A stretch of DNA of 13,271 bases from Pseudomonadota bacterium (GTDB lineage Bacteria; Pseudomonadota; Gammaproteobacteria; Burkholderiales; Burkholderiaceae_F). The stretch spans positions 1-13,271 of the forward strand of contig JAKANT010000006.1 in the NCBI GenBank assembly GCA_021823635.1. Direction: 5' to 3'. This document shows positions 1-5,638 of this stretch, piece by piece. The first letter of the stretch is position 1; each line of letters begins with the position of its first letter. The translations under genes were made by a program, and so were the position numbers. The notes below the pieces were generated by a model. It had not been told where the DNA came from and did not search any database. It saw nothing but the letters and a program-made list of their open reading frames with translations.

Positions 1-135
1 GCACAACGCGACGTGGCGGCTATTGACGTCGGCGTCCGAATACACGCCGACCGTGCGCACGCCGAGCCGGCGCGCGGTGGTGGCGACACGGCAGGCGATC
101 TCACCGCGGTTGGCGATCAGGATCTTGTGGAACAT
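1..135 (-). CDS. liuD: 3-methylcrotonyl-CoA carboxylase, biotin-carboxylase (alpha) chain, N-terminus only
   Basis: Only the first 45 codons lie in the window; the gene runs off the left edge. The protein opens MFHKILIANRGEIACRV, the start of a biotin carboxylase domain (KILIANRGEIA), followed by a GVRTVGVYSDAD strand-turn typical of acyl-CoA carboxylase alpha chains. Such proteins carboxylate their own biotin with ATP and bicarbonate and pass CO2 to the beta chain. The N-terminus alone cannot separate methylcrotonyl-, propionyl- and geranyl-CoA carboxylases. The assignment to liuD comes from context: liuB and liuC lie upstream on the same strand, as in the liuABCDE operon of Pseudomonas aeruginosa. 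The ATG is preceded by GGAG with a 5-nt gap. Biotin-carboxylase identity is nearly certain; the leucine role is inferred from neighbours. Confidence 0.9.
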   Translation of the reverse strand, partial: MFHKILIANRGEIACRVATTARRLGVRTVGVYSDADVNSRHVALC

Positions 136-161
136 TTGGACTCCGCGGCGGGGTGGGCTGC

Positions 162-179
162 GCGGCGGCGCGCCGCCGC
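162..179. repeat. 18-bp perfect GC palindrome in the liuD leader
   Basis: GCGGCGGCGCGCCGCCGC reads the same on both strands. It lies in the 87-nt gap between the DUF4126 gene and liuD, 27 nt upstream of the liuD ATG. It has no T-tract, so it is not a typical terminator. It could fold in the transcript, or it may be a chance product of the very high GC content. Confidence 0.4.
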
Positions 180-222
180 TCGGCACCGCGGTCGAAGGTC
201 GCGATCCTTCGGCCGCATGGCC

Positions 223-828
223 TCACCCTGGCGACGCATTGCCGTCGCGCTGCAGGAATGCGCGGCGCACGAAGCGAAACAGCTTCGGCAGCAGCCATGC
301 AGCCACGATCACCAGCGCGAGCACGATCGCTGCCGCGACCCACGGGTAGGTGAACAGCAGCCACAGCAGCGCCAGCGAGAAAACGTCTTCCGCGCTGGAC
401 ACGGCGAGGTTCGACAGCGGCTCGGGTGACGTGTTGACCGCGGCGCGCGCGCCGGCCTTGGCGAAATGGCTGGTCGCCGCCAGCGACCCGCCGGCGAGCG
501 CTGCGATCACGTTCCAGGTCGCGCTGTCGGCGCCGATGGTCGCCGCCGCGAGCGCCGCACCGGCCGGGATGCGGATGAACGTGTGCACGGCGTCCCACAG
601 CGTATCGACGGCGGGAATCTTGTCGGCCAGCAGCTCCACCGCCGCCACTGCCGCCGCCACGCCGATCACCCACGGATTGGCCAGCACCTGCAGTCCCGGC
701 GGCAGCGCCACCCAGTCCAGGTAGCCGGCCAGACCCACCGCGAGCAGCACCGCGTACAGGCGGATGCCGCTGGCAAAGCCGAGCACCGCGGCGAGCGCCA
801 CCAACTGCGGCAGGTCAAGTGAGGTCAT
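223..828 (-). CDS. DUF4126 family integral membrane protein
   Basis: This 201-residue protein has hydrophobic segments at about residues 8-35, 51-68, 103-115 and 148-180, and a basic C-terminal tail (KLFRFVRRAF). The family's conserved polar stretches are visible: SGIRLY (20-25), DKIP..DTLWD.VHTFIRIPAG (69-90) and HFAKAGARAAVNTSPEPLSN (121-140). No biochemical function is established for DUF4126 proteins. The gene sits between liuC (57 nt upstream) and liuD (87 nt downstream) on the same strand, so it is probably co-transcribed with leucine catabolism; whether it serves that pathway, for example in transport, is unknown. No strong ribosome-binding site precedes the ATG; an AGGGG lies somewhat far upstream. 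Family assignment is from recognised motifs and is fairly sure. Confidence 0.82.
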   Translation of the reverse strand: MTSLDLPQLVALAAVLGFASGIRLYAVLLAVGLAGYLDWVALPPGLQVLANPWVIGVAAAVAAVELLADKIPAVDTLWDAVHTFIRIPAGAALAAATIGADSATWNVIAALAGGSLAATSHFAKAGARAAVNTSPEPLSNLAVSSAEDVFSLALLWLLFTYPWVAAAIVLALVIVAAWLLPKLFRFVRRAFLQRDGNASPG

Positions 829-885
829 CGCGAGCGCAACCGCCCCTTATCGACCGCGTCCATCGATGCGCCACGCCGCCGACGA

Positions 886-1725
886 TCACATCTCCTCGTC
901 TTCGTTCGCGGCCGCGGCCTGCTCGGCCTCGAACTCGGCGACCCAGCGCGGCTTGCGTTTCTCCAGGAACGAACGCACGCCCTCGCGGGCGTCTTCGGAG
1001 GCCCGAATCGCGGCGATGCGCTCGGCCGTATCCGCCGCCAGCGCATCGTCGATCGGACGGCCCGCGACCTCGCGCACCAGACGCTTGGCCTCCTGCACCG
1101 CATGGCCGCTGGTCAACATCAGCCGGCCGAGCAATTCGTTGACGCGCGCGTCCAGTTCCTCCAGCGGCGCGATGTCGTGCACGAAGCCGATGCGGTACGC
1201 CTCGGCGGCGTCGAACTTCTCGGCGGACAGGAAGTAGCGCCGGGCGGCGTTGACGTGCATCGCGCGCAGCACGTAAGGGCTGATCACGGCCGGGATCAAT
1301 CCCAGCTTCGTTTCGCTCAAGCAAAAGCTCGCGCTGTGGGCGGCGATCGCGATGTCGCAGGCCGCGACCAGCCCCATGCCGCCGGCGTAGGCGTCGCCGT
1401 GCACGCGCGCGACGGTCGGCTTCGGGCACTCGTAGACGATACGCAGCATGTCGGCCATGCGGCGCGCATCCGCGCGGTTCTCGTCCGTCGAATAGCCGGC
1501 GACCTTGCGCATCCACTCCAAGTCGGCGCCGGCGCAGAAGGCCGGCCCCCTGCCGGCCAGCACGATCGCGCGCACGTCGGCGTCGGCGCCGAGCTTGCGG
1601 AACGTCTCGGCGAGCTCGGCGATCATCGTTTCGTTGAAGGCATTGCGCACCTTCTCGCGCGCCATCCAGACGACGGCGACGTGGTGGGCGATCGAGATTT
1701 CGAGCGTCTGTGTGGTCATCGTCAT
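886..1725 (-). CDS. liuC: Methylglutaconyl-CoA hydratase / enoyl-CoA hydratase family
   Basis: A 279-residue crotonase-fold protein. In leucine degradation LiuC hydrates 3-methylglutaconyl-CoA to HMG-CoA. The oxyanion-hole segments are CAGADLEWM (64-72) and GDAYAGGMGL (110-119). The second catalytic glutamate of crotonases is E138 in FCLSETKLGLIPAVISPYV; the position of the first glutamate is Gly118. From memory, FCLSE..GL.PAVISPYV together with that glycine is typical of bacterial LiuC, which separates it from housekeeping crotonases. It lies 16 nt downstream of the hydrolase gene and upstream of liuD. The sequence starts MTMTTQ; the second ATG (1719) has an AGG at better spacing, so the true start may be two codons later. 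The tail EAEQAAAANEDEEM is acidic and low in complexity. Confidence 0.88.
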   Translation of the reverse strand: MTMTTQTLEISIAHHVAVVWMAREKVRNAFNETMIAELAETFRKLGADADVRAIVLAGRGPAFCAGADLEWMRKVAGYSTDENRADARRMADMLRIVYECPKPTVARVHGDAYAGGMGLVAACDIAIAAHSASFCLSETKLGLIPAVISPYVLRAMHVNAARRYFLSAEKFDAAEAYRIGFVHDIAPLEELDARVNELLGRLMLTSGHAVQEAKRLVREVAGRPIDDALAADTAERIAAIRASEDAREGVRSFLEKRKPRWVAEFEAEQAAAANEDEEM

Positions 1726-1741
1726 TGCCTGACAAGAGACA

Positions 1742-2533
1742 TCATTTCAGCATCCGCATCAAGAACTCGTCCAGCGCACGCAGCGCGTCGGCGCGCGCGG
1801 CCGCGTTGCCGCCGACGTGCACGCCGGCCGGGCGCGACGGGATGTCGTGGCGCAGCCGCAGCGGACGGTCGCCGTCGAAGCCGTGCACGGCGTCGGCAAA
1901 CGTCTGCACCGCCACGTCGGCCCCTTGCGCGCGCCAGCGCTCGGCGAGCGCCTGGCACGGTGCGGGCGGCGTCCAGTCGTCCTTTTCGCCCAGCAGCAGC
2001 AACAGCGGTGTGGCCGGTGCGGCGACGCCGCGCAACGCCTGGGCGCAGCCCGGGTAGAACGCCACCGCCGCTGCCGGCTTCGGTTCGGAGGCGGCGAGCA
2101 GCGTCGCCAGCAGCGCGCTCGCTCCGTGCGACCAGCCGACGACCGCGATGCGCGCGGCGTCCACGTCGTCGCGCGCTGCCAGCCACGCCAGCGCGCGCAG
2201 CGCGTCGTCGCGGCGCATCGCCACCGTGACGGTGCGCTCGCGCTCGGTGCAGATCTCGCGCCTGCCGCGCGCGCCGAACGAATCCGGCATCAGCGTGTGC
2301 CAGCCGGCGGCGGCGAACCGCGACGCGTAGTCCTTGTAACGAGACTGCGGCGCGCCGCGTGCGCCGAAGAGGCCGCCGCAGCCGTGCAAAAGCAGCACGG
2401 CGGGCCGCTTGCCGGCGCCCGCCGCGCGCCACAGCGCCTGCAGCGGCGGCGCGCCGTCGATCGTGACGGGGTCGAACGCGAACGCCGCCGGCGCGCAGAC
2501 CAGGGCGGCCAGCGCCAGCGCGGCGCGGTTCAA
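1742..2533 (-). CDS. Secreted dienelactone-hydrolase-family alpha/beta hydrolase
   Basis: A 263-residue protein starting at TTG. The TTG overlaps the stop of the thioesterase gene (TTGA) and has GAGGAG 5 nt upstream, which fixes the start. Residues 1-19 look like a signal peptide (MNRAALALAALVCAPAAFA, cleavage before FDP), so a periplasmic or exported enzyme is expected. The core is an alpha/beta hydrolase: LLLHGCGG (47-54), nucleophile elbow GWSHG with Ser135, acid D185 or D186 in GEKDDW, and His217 in DAVHGF. Classical dienelactone hydrolases use Cys at the nucleophile position; Ser here suggests an esterase-like activity. Substrate is unknown. Its place between a thioesterase and liuC suggests co-expression with leucine catabolism, but a periplasmic hydrolase has no obvious step in that pathway. 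Confidence 0.85.
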   Translation of the reverse strand: MNRAALALAALVCAPAAFAFDPVTIDGAPPLQALWRAAGAGKRPAVLLLHGCGGLFGARGAPQSRYKDYASRFAAAGWHTLMPDSFGARGRREICTERERTVTVAMRRDDALRALAWLAARDDVDAARIAVVGWSHGASALLATLLAASEPKPAAAVAFYPGCAQALRGVAAPATPLLLLLGEKDDWTPPAPCQALAERWRAQGADVAVQTFADAVHGFDGDRPLRLRHDIPSRPAGVHVGGNAAARADALRALDEFLMRMLK

Positions 2534-2961
2534 CCGCGCTCCTCGCCGGTGACGCGGGCGTAGCGCACCGAGTGATGCGCAAGCAGATCGCCCGAGGTCT
2601 GGCCGCGGCACTCCACACAGCCGAACGCCGTGCGCCGCCCGAGCCGCAGCACGGTGGCTTTGCACACGACGCTTTCGTCGCGGCCGCTGCGCAGAAACGA
2701 GGTCTGCATGTCGGACGTGACCCAGGTTTCGCCCAGCCCGCGCAGCGTCATCACCGCCAGCCACATCGCCACGTCGGCTGCGCCCATGATCGCCATCGCG
2801 CTGATGATGCCGTCGGGCCGCTCGATCGACTCGTCGTATGGCACCAGCAGCTCGCAGGCGCCGTGCGCGCAGTCGAGCACGCGGTAGCCGTAGGTGCGCG
2901 CAAACGGCGCTTCGCCGAGCACGGCGTTCAGGTCTTCGACGCTGGCGAGCGATTCGGCCAT
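2530..2961 (-). CDS. Hotdog-fold thioesterase (PaaI-like)
   Basis: A 143-residue protein of the size and pattern of single-domain hotdog thioesterases, which hydrolyse acyl-CoA thioesters as oligomers in the cytoplasm. The central-helix region reads ERPDGIISAMAIMGAADVAMWLA (47-69). Where PaaI relatives have the HGG turn, this protein has P49-D50-G51, with D63 further along the helix as a candidate catalytic acid. The strand TSDMQTSFLR (82-91) and the FGCVECRGQTSGDLLAHHSVRYA end (113-135) fit the fold. The ATG has GAAAGG 5 nt upstream. The stop overlaps the TTG of the hydrolase, so the two are probably translationally coupled. The acyl-CoA substrate cannot be read from sequence; a branched-chain acyl-CoA is a guess from context. 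Confidence 0.75.
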   Translation of the reverse strand: MAESLASVEDLNAVLGEAPFARTYGYRVLDCAHGACELLVPYDESIERPDGIISAMAIMGAADVAMWLAVMTLRGLGETWVTSDMQTSFLRSGRDESVVCKATVLRLGRRTAFGCVECRGQTSGDLLAHHSVRYARVTGEERG

Positions 2962-3213
2962 ACCGGCCTTTCGTCACGATTGCGGGATATTGTCGCGCAG
3001 GGGGCGGGTCGGTGCCGGCCGCCCCGGTGCAACGGCAGCGCAAAGCCCGGACGCGGGCCAGCGCGAAGCACGCGTCCGACTGGCACTCGCGATTCGACGC
3101 AGAGCATCGGCGCTAAAACCGCTGCTGAGCGCACCTGCGGCGGTCCAAGCCGGGCGCCCGTTCGCGCAGGCGACGAAAGCCGTCGGGCCGGGCCAAAGCG
3201 AGCCGCGTTGCCA
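2962..3213. other. 252-nt gene-free stretch between thioesterase gene and vapC
   Basis: This is the longest stretch in the window without a credible gene. Short open frames cross it on both strands, but none has a recognisable protein or a ribosome-binding site. No terminator-like hairpin with a T-tract follows vapC. GACAAT, about 30 nt upstream of the thioesterase ATG on the minus strand, is a weak -10 candidate without a clear -35. The stretch may hold a promoter for the downstream liu genes, but the sequence does not prove it. Confidence 0.4.
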
Positions 3214-3615
3214 TCATGGCTTCCAGATGCGGACGATGCGCGCGCGCTTCAGCCTGGCGTCGCGAGTCGCGAGGGCGAGTGCGTGCGCACGGGCGGTGGC
3301 CGCGATCAGGCGGTCTGCGGGATCGCCGTGAAACGCGGCCGGCAATTGATTGACTGCGATGACGACATCGCGATCGAGCGGCAGTACGCGCAACATTCGC
3401 TCGTCGGTGGCGCGAACGAGCCAATCGGCGAAAGGCAACGGCAGATCGAGCCGGCCCCGGGCGTACAGCATCTGCGCCTCCCACATGCTGATCGCCGCGA
3501 GTGCCAAAGGGCCGCGCTCCGCGCTGGCGTCGAGCGCGGCGCGCTCACGGGCGGTGAGAGGCGAACCGGGCGTCAACCACCAGATCCAGACATGCGTGTC
3601 GAGCAGGACGCTCAA
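3214..3615 (-). CDS. vapC: VapC-family PIN-domain toxin
   Basis: A 133-residue PIN-domain protein, the usual length of VapC toxins, which are Mg-dependent ribonucleases. The acidic active-site residues are visible: D6 in LLDTHVWIWWL, E46 in ISMWEAQML, D98 and D101 in GDPADRLIAATA, and D119 in LATRDARL. The set appears intact, so the toxin should be active. The start is TTG, overlapping the antitoxin stop as TTGA, with GAGG 7 nt upstream. The open frame continues far upstream without a stop, so a naive start would be badly wrong. Tight coupling to the antitoxin gene supports balanced synthesis. The RNA target is not predictable. The subgroup with LLDTHVWIWW typically pairs with Phd/YefM-type antitoxins, as it does here. 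Confidence 0.92.
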   Translation of the reverse strand: MSVLLDTHVWIWWLTPGSPLTARERAALDASAERGPLALAAISMWEAQMLYARGRLDLPLPFADWLVRATDERMLRVLPLDRDVVIAVNQLPAAFHGDPADRLIAATARAHALALATRDARLKRARIVRIWKP

Positions 3616-3854
3616 CGCAGCGCCTCGAAGTCTGCATCGCGCAGCGCCGACTCGCCCGGTTCGGCCAGCAATCGGCCACCGAGCGCGCGCATCGCTTCCC
3701 ACGGCTTGTGCGTGGGCGACGCGCTCGCACTCGAAGGGGCGAGCCGGGCGACGACTTTGCCGCGCCGGGTGATCGCCACGCTTTGTCCGGTCCGTTCGAC
3801 GCGTCGAACGACCTCCAGGCAGCGGCGCTTGAACTCGGTCACCGTAATGTCCAT
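3612..3854 (-). CDS. vapB: Antitoxin of the Phd/YefM (VapB-type) family
   Basis: An 80-residue antitoxin. Residues 1-45 (MDITVTEFKRRCLEVVRRVE, then SVAITRRGKVVARLAP) match the N-terminal DNA-binding and dimerising domain of Phd/YefM antitoxins. A Ser/Ala/Pro linker (41-50) leads to an acidic amphipathic tail (PWEAMRALGGRLLAEPGESALRDADFEALR, in part) that would wrap the VapC active site. The gene starts 48 nt after liuB. No Shine-Dalgarno sequence precedes the ATG, while a -35/-10 pair places the expected transcript start at or within a base or two of the ATG, so the message may be leaderless. An inverted repeat covering promoter and start fits autoregulation by the antitoxin, as is usual for these pairs. 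Confidence 0.9.
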   Translation of the reverse strand: MDITVTEFKRRCLEVVRRVERTGQSVAITRRGKVVARLAPSSASASPTHKPWEAMRALGGRLLAEPGESALRDADFEALR

Positions 3855-3879
3855 GTGGGCAGTCTAGGTGACCACATGG
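3851..3879. promoter_or_regulatory. Candidate autoregulatory operator of the toxin-antitoxin pair
   Basis: Perfect 8-bp arms CCATGTGG (3851-3858) and CCACATGG (3872-3879) flank a 13-nt spacer. One arm covers the antitoxin start codon and the other lies between the -35 and -10 elements. Binding there would block transcription and possibly initiation of translation. Toxin-antitoxin operators commonly have this arrangement; occupancy by this antitoxin is inference. Confidence 0.6.
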
Positions 3880-3889
3880 GGATCGACAA
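3861..3889 (-). promoter_or_regulatory. Candidate vapBC promoter
   Basis: On the minus strand, TTGTCG (3889-3884) is followed after exactly 17 nt by TAGACT (3866-3861). Each hexamer matches the sigma-70 consensus at 4 of 6 positions. The expected transcription start is about 3854, the A of the antitoxin ATG. The promoter lies almost entirely in the 48-nt liuB-vapB gap. Confidence 0.5.
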
Positions 3890-3902
3890 GCGCGCGGCGC
3901 CC

Positions 3903-5510
3903 TCACATCCTGAACACCCCGAAGCGCGTGTCCGGAATCGGGGCGTTGAGCGCCGCCGACAGCCCGAGCGCCAGGCACATGCGGGTATCGAGCGGGTCGA
4001 TCACGCCGTCGTCCCACAGCCGCGCGCTGGCGTAGTACGGGTGGCCCTGCCGCTCGTATTGCTCCAGGATCGGCGCCTTGAATGCGGCTTCGTCTTCCTT
4101 GCTCCAGGTGCCGCCGCGCGCCTCGATGCCGTCGCGCCGCACCTGCGCCAGTACGCTCGCCGCCTGCTCGCCGCCCATCACGCTGATGCGCGCGTTCGGC
4201 CACATCCACAGGAAGCGCGGCGAATACGCGCGCCCGCACATGCCGTAATTGCCGGCGCCGAAGCTGCCGCCGATGATGACGGTGAACTTCGGCACCTGCG
4301 CGCAGGCCACCGCCGTGACCATCTTGGCGCCGTGGCGCGCGATGCCTTCGTTCTCGTACTTTCTGCCGACCATGAAGCCGGTGATGTTCTGCAGGAACAC
4401 CAGCGGCACCTTCCTCTGGCAGCACAGCTCGATGAAATGCGCGCCCTTTTGCGCGCTCTCCGAGAACAGGATGCCGTTGTTGGCGACGATGCCGACCGGC
4501 ATGCCGTGGATCCACGCGAAACCGGTGACCAGCGTGGTGCCGTAGCGCGCCTTCCATTCGTCGAACTCGGAGCCGTCGACCAGGCGCGCGATCACCTCGC
4601 GCACGTCGTACGGCTTGCGCGTGTCGGGCGGGATCACGCCGTACAGCTCGCGCGGGTCGTACTTCGGCTCGCGCGGCTCGCGCAGTTCGAGCGGCCGCGG
4701 TTTGACGTAGTTGGTGGTGGCCAGGATGCGGCGCGCCAGGGCGAGCGCGTGCGCGTCGTTGGCCGCCAGATGGTCGGCCACCCCGGACAGCCGCGTGTGC
4801 ACGTCGCCGCCGCCCAGGTCCTCGGCGCTCACCACTTCGCCGGTGGCCGCGCGCACCAGCGGCGGGCCGCCGAGAAAGATCGTGCCCTGGTTCTTCACGA
4901 TGATCGATTCGTCGCTCATCGCCGGCACGTACGCGCCGCCCGCAGTGCACGAGCCCATCACCACCGCGATCTGCGGGATGCCGAGCGCCGACAGCGTGGC
5001 CTGGTTGTAGAAGATGCGGCCGAAGTGGTCGCGGTCCGGGAACACCTCGTCCTGGTTCGGCAGATTGGCGCCGCCGGAGTCGACCAGATAGATGCACGGC
5101 AGTCGGTTGTCGCGCGCGATCTCCTGCGCGCGCAGATGCTTTTTGACCGTGATCGGGTAGTAGGTGCCGCCCTTGACGGTGGCGTCGTTGCACACGATCA
5201 CGCACTCGCGTCCCGAAACGCGGCCCACGCCGGTGATGATGCCGGCGCAAGGCGCCTCGTCGCCGTACATGCCGTAGGCGGCCAGTTGCGAAAGCTCCAG
5301 AAACGGCGTGCCGGGGTCGAGCAGCAGCGTGACGCGGTCGCGCGGCAGCAGCTTGCCGCGCGCCACGTGGCGCTTGCGCGCCTCCTCGCCGCCGCCTTCG
5401 GCGATCTTCGCCACCTTGGCCTTCAGGTCGGCCACCAGCGCGCGCATGTGTTCGGCGGCGGCGCGGAACTCGTCGGTGCGCGGGTTCAGGCGGGTCTCGA
5501 GGATGGGCAT
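3903..5510 (-). CDS. liuB: 3-methylcrotonyl-CoA carboxylase, carboxyltransferase (beta) chain
   Basis: A 535-residue protein, the usual length of MCC beta chains. It moves CO2 from carboxybiotin on LiuD to 3-methylcrotonyl-CoA, giving 3-methylglutaconyl-CoA in leucine degradation. Visible marks: RGKLLPRDRVTLLLDPGTPF (51-70), YLVDSGGANLPNQDEVFPD (141-159), GSCTAGGAYVPAMSDE (186-201) in the N-terminal crotonase-like half, and NITGFMVGRKYE (375-386) with GGSFGAGNYGMCGRAYSPRF (414-433) in the C-terminal half. The last motifs and the LWMWPNARISVMGGEQAA run (434-451) distinguish MCC beta from propionyl- and acetyl-CoA carboxylases. ATG at 5510 begins MPILETRLNPRTDEF, the standard N-terminus; longer frames upstream are not conserved. 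Only a weak ribosome-binding site is seen. It is the first gene of the cluster visible here; liuA and a liu regulator are absent from the window. Confidence 0.95.
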   Translation of the reverse strand: MPILETRLNPRTDEFRAAAEHMRALVADLKAKVAKIAEGGGEEARKRHVARGKLLPRDRVTLLLDPGTPFLELSQLAAYGMYGDEAPCAGIITGVGRVSGRECVIVCNDATVKGGTYYPITVKKHLRAQEIARDNRLPCIYLVDSGGANLPNQDEVFPDRDHFGRIFYNQATLSALGIPQIAVVMGSCTAGGAYVPAMSDESIIVKNQGTIFLGGPPLVRAATGEVVSAEDLGGGDVHTRLSGVADHLAANDAHALALARRILATTNYVKPRPLELREPREPKYDPRELYGVIPPDTRKPYDVREVIARLVDGSEFDEWKARYGTTLVTGFAWIHGMPVGIVANNGILFSESAQKGAHFIELCCQRKVPLVFLQNITGFMVGRKYENEGIARHGAKMVTAVACAQVPKFTVIIGGSFGAGNYGMCGRAYSPRFLWMWPNARISVMGGEQAASVLAQVRRDGIEARGGTWSKEDEAAFKAPILEQYERQGHPYYASARLWDDGVIDPLDTRMCLALGLSAALNAPIPDTRFGVFRM

Positions 5511-5581
5511 CGGTCGCTCGTCGGCAGCTCGGCCGGGGCCAATCGTAGAGAAAGCGGCGCGGCTGCGCGACGTCCGCGCGC

Positions 5582-5610
5582 TTGCCGGCGCGCCTGCGGG
5601 CGCGTATACG
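5582..5610 (+). promoter_or_regulatory. Candidate promoter of the gamma-glutamyltransferase gene
   Basis: TTGCCG (5582-5587) and TATACG (5605-5610) are separated by 17 nt, each matching 4 of 6 sigma-70 consensus positions. A start near 5617 would leave a leader of about 22 nt before the ATG at 5639. The -10 lies inside the 8-bp palindrome CGTATACG (5603-5610). No clear promoter was found for the divergent liuB. Confidence 0.45.
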
Positions 5611-5638
5611 TGCGCGCCGTTTCGTCCCAATCCACGCC

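Noticed and set aside
1..135. Propionyl- or acetyl-CoA carboxylase alpha chain instead of LiuD
   Set aside because: It cannot be excluded from 45 residues, but the neighbouring liuB and liuC make the methylcrotonyl-CoA enzyme far more likely.
2536..3043. Upstream extension of the hydrolase frame across the thioesterase gene
   Set aside because: The thioesterase in another frame is the recognisable protein there, and the signal peptide begins exactly at the TTG at 2533.
5582..5638. TTG at 5582 as the start of the gamma-glutamyltransferase
   Set aside because: It would put 19 arginine-rich residues before the signal peptide, and the TTG forms part of the likely -35 element.
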